Assembly: GCA_036925085.1 (NCBI GenBank)
Contig: JAUPFP010000013.1
Location: forward strand, 1,489,001 to 1,553,000
Length of the DNA stretch: 64,000 nt
Direction: 5' to 3'
From: Brachycybe producta
Lineage: Eukaryota; Arthropoda; Diplopoda; Playtdesmida; Andrognathidae
Shown here piece after piece: positions 1 to 9,822 of the stretch. The position numbers and the translations under genes are program-made. How positions within the stretch are numbered: the first letter of the stretch is position 1; every line of letters starts with the position of its first letter. Below the pieces are notes generated by a model, which worked only from the letters and a program-made list of their open reading frames with translations, made no database searches and was not told the DNA's origin.

Positions 1-1666
1 GCGGAATGTTATGCTGAATAGCAAATCGTTTGAGAGCCTCGTATTTGCAGTGAAGAGCATCGGCCTCATCCTTGATCTTATCGTTATCTTCTCTGATTTG
101 TTCAGCCGTCAACTTCACTCCACACTTCTCTCCTTCCAACTCATCCTTCTGTTCGATTCGTTTCGTACGACAACTGGCTGCGTAACCACGGTTCTTCAGC
201 GTACGACGTCGTTGTTTCATCCGTACGATTTCATCTCGTCCCAATCCACGAAGTTTCAACTGTCTGTTAAGATCTCGGACAGAGATCGAAACCAATTCAT
301 CGTCACTTATGTCGGCAATACTCGGAGGAAGATCATCACGACCCTGAAGAGTACACAAAATAGAAGAAACGAACTCTTTAAATACGGAAAATCGTAATTC
401 ATTCGAGACGAGGTAGGTGCACACGATATTTACACAATAATATCGTTTAAAATAAACTTTATATACGAGTTTGAATTTCAAGATGGACAAATTTTTCTAC
501 CTGTTTTCAAACTGAAATAAACCCCCTTTCAAAAGCGGGTTCTGTTGGTTTTTCAACACCCATGCCTGAAAATGTTAAAAATGGGCCATTCTTTCTATCA
601 ATGGCCTCTAGCCTCCAAGCTAAAGGTATAATGCTGTTACATATGTTGCGCCTTCAGAGCGTACTGAGGAGAAACACGTGTGCAATGTCCTACATAAAAA
701 ACATTAAAAAAACTAAGAATGGGCCATTCGAATCCTCGAATCTTGAAAAATATTTGAGATTAGAAAGCTCGAATCTTTGCGACTTTTTCGTCTTTCAAAT
801 CCTAACCTAAAAAAACTTAAAAACATTGATAAAAATAGTTTTAACTCAATTGACGTCCAATAGAAGCGTTCACTAACAAAAAACGGCGATTATTGCAATT
901 TCGGTGGTACCTGGATCACCAATGTCATCACCTTGTGGCCTGACCCTGAGTGCCACACTGGTTTATTATTAATAATTTAATATTATTTAATTTATTTGTA
1001 TCTTCTTAATGAATAGTATAGGATTCGTATAGGAAGGACAAATTTGAGAACCTTTTAGGATTCGGATTCGAGGAAATTTCGGATTCGTCCCACCTCTAAA
1101 AAAAAACCCTGTGAAATTCTTCCAATTAGCAGTTTCTATGAATGAGAATTTTCAACTTTTTCATCATATTTAACCCTCTATTTTGGCGCAACCTTGCTTA
1201 TTTTGGCGCAACCTTGCTTTTTTTTTTCGCAGCCTACATAAGAAAACAGCCTTGGCTTGGACGTTAGCGGCTCCAAATATAAATAAAGCTACAAACAAAA
1301 AAATGAAATGACATATTATTTTTGATGTAAATGCTGTGACAAGATCAAAGCACAAAGATTATAATTATTGCAAAAGCAAGACCACCTAATTGTTACAACA
1401 AATTGTGTGCCAACCATCGCTAGCAGGCTTTATATACTTTAACATAGGATAATATAACGAGCCTATAGAGACTTCGATTGATTTCACCAGCAGCCTATTT
1501 ACATTACGTTACATATAGCCTCCTTATACGAATGGTAAAATATTATGAAACAGATCCACGTGACGTTTAAGATCATCGTTCACGTGGACTCATTTACACA
1601 CATGTAATATACCTTATCGTGTTTCTCCTGTCTTCCAGGTCCTTGTTTTCGTGTCGATTTCTTCAT
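1..1666 (-). CDS. mafS: Small Maf bZIP transcription factor (3' end beyond window)
   Basis: Small Maf proteins lack an activation domain. They pair with CNC-bZIP factors (Nrf/Bach/NF-E2 type) at Maf recognition elements to control stress and detoxification genes in the nucleus. Two exons are visible on the minus strand: 1666-1613 (18 codons, ending AAG before GTATAT) and 343 to 1 (114 codons, after a pyrimidine-rich acceptor ending TTCAG). The 1.27-kb phase-0 intron contains a hAT-like repeat. ATG 1664-1666 is the first start after an in-frame TAA 24 nt upstream and follows an A-rich context. Domains: basic N-terminus; extended homology region from SDDELVS (31-37) through VRDLN (40-44); basic region [17 protein letters not shown] (61-77) with the Maf hallmark NRGYAASCR; zipper with aliphatic residues exactly every seven positions (L87, V94, I101, I108, L115, L122). 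The last visible residues are FAIQHNIP (125-132); vertebrate small Mafs are about 156-164 aa, so only a short tail should be missing. The family call is firm. The first exon is inferred from phase and splice sites only. Confidence 0.92.
714..1098 (+). mobile_element. hAT-like MITE, family C copy 1
   Basis: A 385-bp copy in the small Maf intron. The left end begins TAAGAATGGGCCATTCG and the right end is GGATTCGTCCCACCTCTA. These form imperfect inverted termini of the TAGGGATGGGAC type. The interior includes a segment around 885-955 (ACGGCGATTATTGCAATTTC through GAGTGCCACACT) that recurs in the copies at 33.1 and 36.6 kb. Flanking A-runs resemble an 8-bp target duplication but are too simple to prove it. 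No coding capacity. Confidence 0.7.
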
Positions 1667-1731
1667 TTTTGTAATCTGAATTTTCTTTTAACGAAATTTT
1701 GTCGTCGAAATTTTTCCAACAACGTCGTTTT

Positions 1732-1741
1732 TGCTGAATCA
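1732..1741 (+). promoter_or_regulatory. MARE/ARE-like site in the small Maf 5' leader
   Basis: TGCTGAATCA matches the left and central part of a Maf recognition element (TGCTGA[C/G]TCA) except for the central base. It lies 66-75 bp upstream of the small Maf start codon. Vertebrate small Maf genes are known to be autoregulated through such sites. A single imperfect 10-mer in AT-rich DNA can also arise by chance. Confidence 0.3.
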
Positions 1742-1983
1742 TCTTCGTTTCTTTTCCTTCTTTCTGGTTTGTTGTTGTGAATCGTTCATTATGTATTGTG
1801 TAAGTTTCACGTAAAGAATCAAAAACGAGGGCATGACATATGTTCTTCTATCGTGACATACTGAAGCACTATTATAAAGTCTTTTAAAACTGCAGATGTG
1901 AACGCTAAGAGTGGACTAATATGGCGTCTTTCGTACCCATATGGTTGACTTCAGTTTTATGACGTGATAAGCGTCAGTGTGGG

Positions 1984-1990
1984 TATAAAT
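1984..1990 (+). promoter_or_regulatory. TATA box for ECI1
   Basis: TATAAAT in a less AT-rich stretch. About 25-30 bp downstream is AGCACAGTTAG, which could serve as an initiator. This would put the transcription start near 2010 and give a short first exon ending at the GTAAAT donor at 2043. Confidence 0.5.
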
Positions 1991-2030
1991 GAGGTCGTTT
2001 TCTAGCACAGTTAGAAACTTGTTGCTATTA

Positions 2031-2042
2031 ATGATCGCTTCT
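2031..2042 (+). other. Possible extra first coding exon of ECI1 (12 nt)
   Basis: ATGATCGCTTCT is followed by a GTAAAT donor at 2043. The acceptor TTTGTTAG ends at 2283. Splicing 2042 to 2284 joins this ATG in frame with the ATG at 2302 and adds ten residues (MIASKTPLKT) to the mitochondrial presequence, giving 308 aa. If the intron is not used, the ATG at 2302 is the start. The frame match is one-in-three by chance. Confidence 0.4.
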
Positions 2043-2079
2043 GTAAATCGCCGTCGTGAAGAATGAAATACCCGGATGA

Positions 2080-2098
2080 TGACGTCAATGGCGGGAAA
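2080..2098. promoter_or_regulatory. CRE and adjacent E2F-like site
   Basis: A full palindromic CRE (TGACGTCA) at 2080-2087 is followed three bases later by GCGGGAAA at 2091-2098, an E2F-type site. Another TGACGT core lies near 1960. If the 5' intron of ECI1 is real, these sites would lie inside it. Confidence 0.45.
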
Positions 2099-2301
2099 TG
2101 CAAAACCATGTGCTTTTTTGTTGACACATATTCAGATTTCTGATTTTAATGTTTGTTTTTTTATAGAAACTTTAAATAATATTAATTGTTTTATAATTAT
2201 TTATTACAGTAAATACTCTTATCAATCATCATAATAATAATTATTAATTTGTTTTTTATTTATTTTCATATTTTATTTGTTAGAAAACACCGCTGAAAAC
2301 G

Positions 2302-4487
2302 ATGGAATCTATCAGTTTAGTTGCAAAGAAATGCTCTAAAATGTCAATATTTACGACAATGATGAAAAGAAATAATAATCTGCGAGTGACGCCTTGCTTT
2401 AGTAGAGAAATGTCTTCTTCAGCTTCTGATGACCATATTCTTGTTGATTTGGATTCAAAAACTGGTAAATCGCTTAACACGAAATTGAAGAAACGAGAAT
2501 ATTTTTTCCCCTGTTAACCGAATTTCATGTTAAAATTTTAAAAACGTATTTTATAATATATTTATGGTGATACAATTCGAATACATGTAAAACATAGAAT
2601 GCGAATATATTTTTTTAATATTTAAAACAAGTTTATATCTTGGCTCCGTCTACTTTTTTTTAAAAGTAGTAAAAATCAGTGATTTCTGATTATGTATTTT
2701 TTTTTACATATAATGAAATGTTGTGTAAACACGACATTTAATAATATGAATTTAAGCAAGATGCAAAAAGAAACAGCGAATATGAAAAACCCAGTGACTG
2801 ATTTAAGTGGGTTTTTTTTTCTTGTAAGAAAACGAGGAACTTAAATTTTTTTTTTGTATTTATAAAAGGATTTTATACATGGGACCAAAGAATTTCTTTG
2901 TGTTAACCGATATTTTCGTTTTAAACGAATTAAAATTTAAGGAAAACTTTATACTGAGGGATGAGACCGAAAATATATTTTCTGTTATCCGATTTTTTTG
3001 TATTTATCCGTTTTTGTGTTAAACAATTTTCACCGTAATTATATAATTTGATTTGGAATCATTTTTAGGTATTGCCGTGATGAAATGGAATCGGAAACCC
3101 GTCAACAGTTTTTCCTTAGAATTTGCAGAACGAAGTTTAGAAGTTCTAAAAAGTTTAGAATTAAACAAAAGTTGTTGCGGTATTGTTTTGACTTCGGTCA
3201 GTTTCTTTCAAATATTTCTTATAGAACTGCAGCAAAAATGACATAGTTTTTTTTTTCTTGATGGGACACCTTTCAGGCTATTCCGAAGGTGTTTTCCGCT
3301 GGTTTTGATTTGTTTGAAATAATTACATATTCATCAGATCGTGAACGGGTTAGAAAACACGTAAAAGCAGTTGCTAATTTGGTTGGTTCGTTACGGCTGA
3401 CGAATCTTCCAATTGTTGCGGCCGTCAATGTAAATTTCTATTCAGTTGTTTGTGTTATTGTTTTTCTTTTCTAATGTTTGTTTCTTTTTTGTTGTTGTTG
3501 TTGTTGTAGGGTAATGCAATTGCTGGCGGTTGCATCGCGGCTGCGTCCTGCGATTATCGCGTTATGAACTCTACTAAAGGAGTAATCGGTGTCTCAGAAA
3601 TTAAATTGGTTAGTCATATATGACATTACATTCAAGACTTCAACCTTATTATAATTTTTGTTTTTGTTTTAGGGTATTCCTGTTTCATCTGTGTACGTTG
3701 CTATTTTTAATTCATTTTTTAATTATTTCATTTAAGGTGGTTTTATAAATATATGTCCACCCACGGGTTTGAGAAAATTTTTATTTCTCGAGTGAACGTT
3801 TTTCAGTAGAAACATTACAACAACAAAAAACTCAAGGTGTTTTAGAAACTAGAATAGTTGGTGATACTGCTAAAAGTATTTTTATGATGATATCGTTAAA
3901 AATAGACTTGTTTATGGACATAAATTAAAAAAATATCGTCTGCTTTAAGTTGGGTTCTTTTCAAACTGACAAAAAGCTTATTTTAAAATATAACAACATG
4001 ACATTAAGGAACTTCTAAAGATGAGTAAAACTTTGTTAGGTTACATTTTAAGCTTGATTAATATTTATTAGGACCACTTTGATGTTTGCGAATTTAATGG
4101 GTCACCATCGAGCAGAATTAGCCATAGAAAATGGTACCCTTTTTAAACCAGAGGAAGCATTGAAAGTTGGTTTGGTTGACGAATTAGCTGATAACGAAGA
4201 TGATTTGTTACAAAAGGCCATTTCTAAAGCCATCGAATTTGCCTCAGTTCCACGTAAGACATTTATATTTTATTATTCGGAAATAGAAAAGATTATCTTG
4301 ATTTTATTTGTTAATATTTATATATATTTTTAAAGGTTATGCTCGCAGTGTGGTTAAATCGTTGTTTGTGAGCGAGGAACAAGTTAAAATGAATGAAGAG
4401 CAAATAGATTCTATTTTGAGGTTTTTCACGAATGATGATGTCGTTGCAAACATACAGAAAATGTTAGCAAACTTGAAAAAAAGTTGA
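2302..4487 (+). CDS. ECI1: Enoyl-CoA delta isomerase 1, mitochondrial (complete, 7 exons)
   Basis: Moves the double bond of 3-cis/trans-enoyl-CoA to the 2-trans position so that unsaturated fatty acids can finish mitochondrial beta-oxidation. Exons: 2302-2464, 3069-3196, 3277-3429, 3510-3608, 3673-3692, 4072-4253, 4336-4487; all introns are GT-AG and phases agree. The joined frame is 897 nt (298 aa; human ECI1 is 302). Residues 1-50 are K/R/S-rich and look like a mitochondrial presequence. The crotonase core has VFSAGFDL (102-109) and NGNAIAGGC (148-156), which form the oxyanion hole, CDYR, and the catalytic glutamate E178 in GVSEIKLG. Next come MGHHRAE and the EALKVGLVDE segment typical of the family. 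The C-terminus LKKS is not a peroxisomal signal. Exon 5 is only 20 nt; with it, the LGI-to-GHH spacing equals that of human ECI1. Intron 5 hosts a family B repeat. Head to head with small Maf. Confidence 0.95.
3733..4025 (+). mobile_element. Family B repeat inside ECI1 intron 5
   Basis: Starts TAAGGTGGTTTTATAAAT and contains the family B markers TTTTAGAAACTAGAA (3841-3852 area), an AAATATCGTCTGCTTTAAGTT-type block and ACAAAAAGCTTATTTTAAAA. It shares this order of blocks with the copies at 5.8, 8.6, 9.8, 11.2, 45.9 and 50.7 kb. The copy accounts for most of the longest ECI1 intron between coding exons 5 and 6. Confidence 0.6.
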
Positions 4488-4569
4488 AAACTTGAAAGAA
4501 ACAACAGAAAAAAAAGTCAATGAATTTAATTGACACATTTTAATGTAATTTTTTATTCATAAATTTCTT

Positions 4570-4660
4570 ATTAAATTATTTAATAAGGAAAATACGAATC
4601 TGAATTTAAATGGCCGTGGAGTACAATTTACAGTATTAAAAATTTAAATTAAATAATAAA
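4570..4660 (+). promoter_or_regulatory. Poly(A) signals downstream of ECI1
   Basis: ATTAAA at 4570-4575 and AATAAA at 4655-4660 lie 83 and 168 bp after the ECI1 stop codon, a reasonable 3'-UTR length. Such hexamers are common in DNA this AT-rich, so which one is used is uncertain. Confidence 0.45.
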
Positions 4661-4901
4661 TCAAATAAATATTTAATAAATAATAATTAATTTTCATAAA
4701 TCATAACTGGATTTTATGGCTATAAACGAAAGGCTAACCTAATGTGGCGTTCTTGTCGTTATTTAATTCTTATGTAAAATACACCATATTTCTGCATGTT
4801 TTTTTTAATAAAAAACATTAAACTTCAATAAAGTAAAATGTAACCTTTTTCATTGTCATTTGATAGTAGAATTATTGTTTAAAGCGCATTTGTAACAACT
4901 C

Positions 4902-5201
4902 TAATACCTAGTAGACACCTGATAATTTAAATGCATTTAAATAATGTGTTCTACAGAGCCCTGTGAAGGACAAACAAACTATGTCGAATTCAATTTATTC
5001 AGTTAATAATCTCAGAATATTGAGTTAATACTTAAATATAAATATATAAACTATTGACAAAATATTGATTTAGTATTTCAATTAAAAATATTAATAATAA
5101 AGCAAATTTTTATTTGGTTTATGTCCTTAACTGGATTCCGTATAATTCACCTAAACACATTTAATTTGAATTCATTTAACTCATGTGTGTACAAGGTATA
5201 A
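4902..5201 (-). mobile_element. Family A MITE, copy 1 (inverted)
   Basis: About 300 bp, in opposite orientation to the other four copies. Termini are TAATACCTAGTAGACACCTG and the complement of CCTTGTACACACATGAG, imperfect inverted repeats sharing ACCTNGTACACAC. Diagnostic interior: GGGCTCTGTAGAACAC, GAATTCGACATA, GGTGAATTATACGGAATCC (all as complement here). No open reading frame. Confidence 0.75.
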
Positions 5202-5756
5202 CGGGCTGTTTATTTTGTCCGCAATAATTAATGACGTCACTACAGATAAAGGACAGTTACAGAAGAAAATGTCCCCAGAAATATTTTTGTCGTGACGACA
5301 GCTTTTTTTTTTATCTCATCAAAAGTCTTTATTATTAATTAGTATGTATTGAATCGATTTATTTATCTTATCTGTTTTGTATTAAAACAACTTTGTAAAT
5401 CTGTTTACACTCGTTTACTCTCCATTTTTTTTAATCAAAATTGAAATTCTGCCGTCAAATTTTGTAAAAGAACATTACAATTTATACAAAGGAATTTATA
5501 CGAAAATTAATTTTTATTACAAAAGAATGTATATGTAAATTATTTTTTTTAGATTGAGAAAATAAATGGAAACCTTACAACACTAACAATTTAAAAAAAA
5601 CGTGTAAACCATTTTCAGAAATAGTTTGTTTTATACAAATAAAAATAAATATTATTTAATATATAAATATTATATAATTATATTATAAATATCTGTTGAT
5701 ATTTACAGTAATGTTCATTAGGAAAAAACTTTTTTTTGACCAAAAATGTTTTTAAA

Positions 5757-6145
5757 GAAGGTGGTTTTAAAATGTAAACGTATTGTCTTTCTGGAGTAAA
5801 TTTAAGAGAAACTAAAAAGTGTTTTTAGAAACTAGAAGGGCAACTGACAGACTTAATGACTTACAGGTAATTTGATGTTGAGATCTTTTAAAATAAATAA
5901 TATATAATAAATTAAAAATAATAAAGAACAAATAATAAAAAAAATAAAAGAAATAATAGAAGAAATTGTATGTTTTAAAATAAGCTTTTATGAAAGTTTA
6001 AAAAATGACCCAACTTTAAGTAGACGATATTTTTTTAATTTTTGTCTATAAAATGTTTTATTTTTAAAGATATCAACATCAAAAACTTAAACCTCATAAA
6101 TGATTCAGCTACTGTTTTGGTTTGTAACAGGTCTTTCAGTTTATC
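5757..6145 (+). mobile_element. Family B repeat copy 2
   Basis: Begins AAGGTGGTTTTAAAATG. It contains TTTTTAGAAACTAGAAGGGC, the AAATGACCCAACTTTAAG block near 6005 and AAAGATATCAACATCAAAAA near 6066. It lies between the inverted family A copies 1 and 2. AT-rich low-complexity sequence at 5880-5990 interrupts it. Confidence 0.55.
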
Positions 6146-6150
6146 CTTAT

Positions 6151-6446
6151 GCCTTGTACACACACGTCACTTAAATGAATTCAAATTAAATGTGTTTAGG
6201 TGAATTATACGGAATCCAGTTAAATACCAACTAAAAATTGACGTTATTAATATTTTAAAATTGAAATACTAAATCAATATTTTGTTAATAGTTTATATAT
6301 TATATTTAAGTATTAACTCAATATTTTGAGATTATTAACTGAATAAATTGAATTCGATATATTGTTTGTTTGCCCTTCACAGGGCTCTGTAGACCACATT
6401 TATTATTTAAATGTAATTAAATTATCAGGTGTGTACTAGGTATTAC
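6151..6446 (+). mobile_element. Family A MITE, copy 2
   Basis: Left end CCTTGTACACACACGTCAC, right end CAGGTGTGTACTAGGTATTA. Same interior as copy 1 but in the opposite orientation, so copies 1 and 2 form a large inverted repeat around about 950 bp. Confidence 0.75.
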
Positions 6447-7764
6447 GTACTTATTTTGTAATGCAACTTAATTTTGTAATTTATGTAATTTATTTCGTTT
6501 ATCAGATCAAAAAAAAAATATTTATGAACAATAATTTTAATTGACTCATCTAATTTGCATATCTTACATCGTTTTCATTTTTTTAATATTTTGGACACTT
6601 CCTTATGAAAACTGAAATTGAAAACAAACAAAAAAAACGAAAAACGGCTTTATTTAATACCGCTGATGATAACAATAAAAGTTTTTTTTTATACCTGGAA
6701 AAGGTAAAAAAAAGAGTAAAAAGCAGGTGTTAGCCTGTTGGTTGGTTTAGTTTTTATGAAAGCAGTTGGCTATTATAATAAGAATTAAGATCGGCAACTT
6801 TCTCCTGGTTATCCAGGGGTATTTTGTCTTCTTCTCAACTCCTACTTGCTTTTTTTTTACCTGTAGTTTCTGGCTTTGCAAAAGTTTAGTCTACCTGTCT
6901 GTTATGTGTATCTTGCTGCAAACTTTTATTGTGTTTTATTATGAAAGTAATCATTGAACCGTTCGTTGTTCGAGGCCGTTTGGTAAAACTTATTTTTTTT
7001 TTAAAAAAAAAAAGTTTACCTCTCAAGTAGATTATTTAAAAAGTTATTTGTGATGTGAACTTTTTTCTGTTGTTGTGTGTGGATGTTATTGAGGGGTGAA
7101 AGTGGAGACTGTGTGGTGTTGATAGAACTTTGGAACTGACATGTGAGGGAGGGGTGTTTTATTCGTTTATTGGCTTCTTGTGTGTGTGTGTGTCTGAAGT
7201 TTGGATCATTTTCAGGCCTCTTTATGTGTTTTTGGTGACCGAGGGTTTTTTTAAAAAAAAAAACATTTTCTTCTTTGTATTGACATTCAGTATGAAAAGT
7301 TTTTAATTTTTGAACTTATTTCAACAGTTTTTCAAAAAGTTTTCAAAACAGTTTTGAACTTCTTATCAAGTTTTAAATTATTTAAAACAGTTTTTGAGAT
7401 TTTAAAAGACGTTTTTTTAGTTTTTGAAGGTGTTTTCAAGTTTTTAGATAATTTTAACCAAAGTTTTCAAAGTATTTAAATAGTTGTTTTAATAAGTTAA
7501 TCATTTTTTTTAAAATTCAGTGCAATGTGGTTAGGTGGTTTTTGTATTTTGGCTTTTTTTTATATGTGACATCATTGTGAGTTTTGATATAATTTCGAAT
7601 GGATGACGCGGAACATAATTCAATTTAAATATACTGTACTTACTAACTGACATGGAGTATAATTAATTAATGTTGTATGTAAATTTAAAGGGAGCCATGT
7701 TGTTATATATTGAATCTCCCATTGACTGTCATAGGATTAGTTGTTTCAAAGAAGGGAAAGTATT
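6447..7764. other. Non-coding AT-rich stretch
   Basis: No gene recognised. T/A homopolymers, a TG-rich part at 7060-7200 and repeated TTTTCAAA/GTTTTTGA motifs at 7300-7450. It may hold the promoter of the candidate exon at 7765; an in-frame TAG 27 nt before that ATG limits the reading frame. Confidence 0.4.
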
Positions 7765-7883
7765 ATGGATAAAAAACGTTGGTCTGCAATTTCACGTTCT
7801 AATCGACGTTATCTTAAACGCATTCCACCCAATGCTTCTTGGAATCTTGTTTCGGTTCTCAATAAGGCACATGCGTTTCCTAT
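7765..7883 (+). CDS. Candidate first coding exon of an unrecognised gene
   Basis: Thirty-nine codons plus two bases, starting at the first ATG after an in-frame TAG 27 nt upstream and ending at a consensus GTAAGT donor at 7884. The peptide starts MDKKRWSAISRSNRRYLKRI and continues with PPNASWNLVSVLNKAHAFP. It is basic, with no hydrophobic segment. Codon use is balanced and unlike the T/A runs around it, and the following base composition drops to intron-like. It ends with AT (two bases of a codon), so it fits the exon at 10832, which begins with one completing base; the join would read FP-I-SEEC. I recognise no family. It could be an alternative N-terminus of a large gene. Confidence 0.45.
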
Positions 7884-7973
7884 GTAAGTTTATATTGTTG
7901 GCTTTGAGGTAGAAAAGTGTGTGGGTTCTGCTCCAAGAACCCCATTCAGATGACTTTCAATTTTTATGGCTTG

Positions 7974-8024
7974 TTTCCATTAGGTCAAAATACGCGATGA
8001 AAATAAATTTTGACCTAATGGAAG
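7974..8024. repeat. Short inverted repeat
   Basis: Arms CCATTAGGTCAAAAT and ATTTTGACCTAATGG around about 20 bp form a perfect stem. It may be a small hairpin MITE. It lies about 90 bp into the intron after the 7765-7883 exon. Confidence 0.6.
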
Positions 8025-8282
8025 TAGACCATCATGATCATCATCACCGTCATAGGTCAAATGTGGTACATTGGGTGCATTTGGAAACTAACGAATATTT
8101 CTTTGTAGTATAAAGAATTTAGAATGGTGTTTGTTTGATCTGCATTCTATACATTTCTTTAAAAGAAAATAATTTCCGGATGTACTTTTTTTTTTGTAAG
8201 GTAATCAGGAGGGTCAGCGCAAGGGTTTCTTGTGCCCAAAGCGAGACTTTAAAATTTGCGCTCCAGTTGTACTTTTGTACCA

Positions 8283-8536
8283 TCCATCTGTCTGCCTGGG
8301 GCGACTGAATAAGCGCCAAATTGAACAAACGCTAAACTGAATAAGCGCCAAATGGAACAAACGCCAAACTGAATAACCGCCAAATTTTTGGCTTTTATTC
8401 AGTTTGGCGTTTGTTCCATTTGGCGCTTATTCAGTTTGGCGTTTATTCAGTTTGGCGTTTATTCAGTTTGGCGTTTATTCAGTTTGGCGTTAGTTCAGAT
8501 TGGCGCTTATTCAATTTGGCGCTTGATCAGCGCCAA
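8283..8536. repeat. Head-to-head tandem repeat of an 18-20 bp GGCG unit
   Basis: From 8283 to about 8388 the unit is in one orientation (TGAATAAGCGCCAAAT and variants). From about 8389 to 8536 it is in the other (TTTGGCGTTTATTCAG, at least seven copies). The array can fold into a long stem. The units vary between TTATTCAGTTTGGCG, TTGTTCCATTTGGCG and TTAGTTCAGATTGGCG. Confidence 0.75.
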
Positions 8537-8625
8537 TTAACTTACCTATTGTTCTCTGTCTATTGATTCTTAAAAACAATAATTAATATGACAAATAAAA
8601 TATTCAAACATATTTCTAACATATT

Positions 8626-8985
8626 TAAGGTAGTTTTAAAGTGTAAACACCTCTTGAACTCTTGATTATTTTGTCTTGCAGGTGCAAAATGAAGAGAAAC
8701 TTAATTTTGTGAGTTTTAAAATTTAGAAAGGGGGTAGGGTGACTTAAAGGTATTTTCATGTTGGTATCTTTCAAAATAAGCTTTTTGTGTCATTTTGAAA
8801 AATGACCCAACTGTAAACACCCTACATTTTTTAAATTAAGTGTCCATAAAAAGTTTATTTTCTAAGATGTCAACATAAAAATACCATGTGAAAGAGCGCT
8901 TCCCTTCTAGTTTCTAAAATACTTTCTTGTTTTTCTTAATTTTTCTCCTGAAACAAACAGAATAATTAGAGTTCGAAAATAAATT
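8626..8985 (+). mobile_element. Family B repeat copy 3 (uninterrupted)
   Basis: Begins TAAGGTAGTTTTAAAGTG. Contains AAATGACCCAACTGTAAAC, a region ending CCCTTCTAGTTTCTAAAA, and a right part CTCCTGAAACAAACAGAATA then ATTAGAGTTCGA. It acts as the empty site for comparison with copy 4, where a family A element sits between CTCCT and GAACAGAATAA. Confidence 0.6.
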
Positions 8986-9822
8986 AGCTGTTCATAAATT
9001 ATCTGAATGGGATTGAAAATACTGTATTTAAAAAAAAATATTTCAATCATTTTTTTGTCAAAAAGCACGACAAAAATAATGGATGCTATTTTCCTAACTT
9101 TTTTTTTATATAGTGAGCTTTGGTTTAGATTACAAATTTGCCAATATATGGTTGTGATAGTATTATTTTTTAGTTTGTGTATTAGAAAAAAAATATTATT
9201 ATATATTTATAACATATTTTAGCATATTTTGAAGGATGGAACATATATTTTGTAACATATTCAAATTAATTCAGTGTGATTTAAGATATTTGATTTAAGA
9301 TCTTTTTCAATCGCGTGACCAAAAATTATTGAAACTTTTTACACAAAATTTTTGCAACATACTTTGCAAGTTTTAACAAAATATTTAATGACATAAAACG
9401 TATGTTTTTACAACCCGAACATTTTTTTTGTTTTAATTATGTTTTGTTACATTTTCTTACAAGCAAGTTAAAGAAGAAATTTAAAATATATTAAAAAATA
9501 AAATAGTAGAAATGATTGAGATAACAGTATTTTATGACGCGATTTCTTCAGGTTAAACTTTTTATGTCATTTTTTTTAAAAAAAAAAATTCCAACTGGAA
9601 ATTAAAAGTGCAAAATGACATTTCCAGACTTACATAAAAAAAGCTTATTTGCAAGATTATAAATTTAGTTTATTATTCGACTTTTAACGTTCATTTGCTT
9701 AAAATGTTTTGAATTTCTGCAATTGACATTTTTATGTAGGGCCTATAGCTATTAGCCTATTAGCTAATGCAAAATATGTAAATGAAAGAGAATAATGGAA
9801 TAGAAAGAATTGTGGTTATTCT
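8986..9822. other. Non-coding stretch
   Basis: AT-rich DNA with T-runs and no recognised gene or repeat. The open frames here come from low-complexity sequence. Confidence 0.4.

Larger units (their letters stand above)
1667..2301. promoter_or_regulatory. Shared divergent promoter region of small Maf and ECI1
   Basis: The two start codons face away from each other across about 635 bp. The part between about 1880 and 2110 is less AT-rich than the surroundings. It carries a TATA box, two TGACGT cores and an E2F-like site, annotated separately. From 2110 to 2283 the sequence becomes AT/T-rich and ends in a splice-acceptor-like TTTGTTAG, which suggests a short 5' intron in ECI1. Coupled expression of the two genes is an inference from geometry only. 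Confidence 0.6.

Noticed and set aside
11..397. 128-codon plus-strand open frame at the window start
   Set aside because: It is the antisense shadow of the small Maf bZIP exon; the minus strand reads the conserved Maf basic region.
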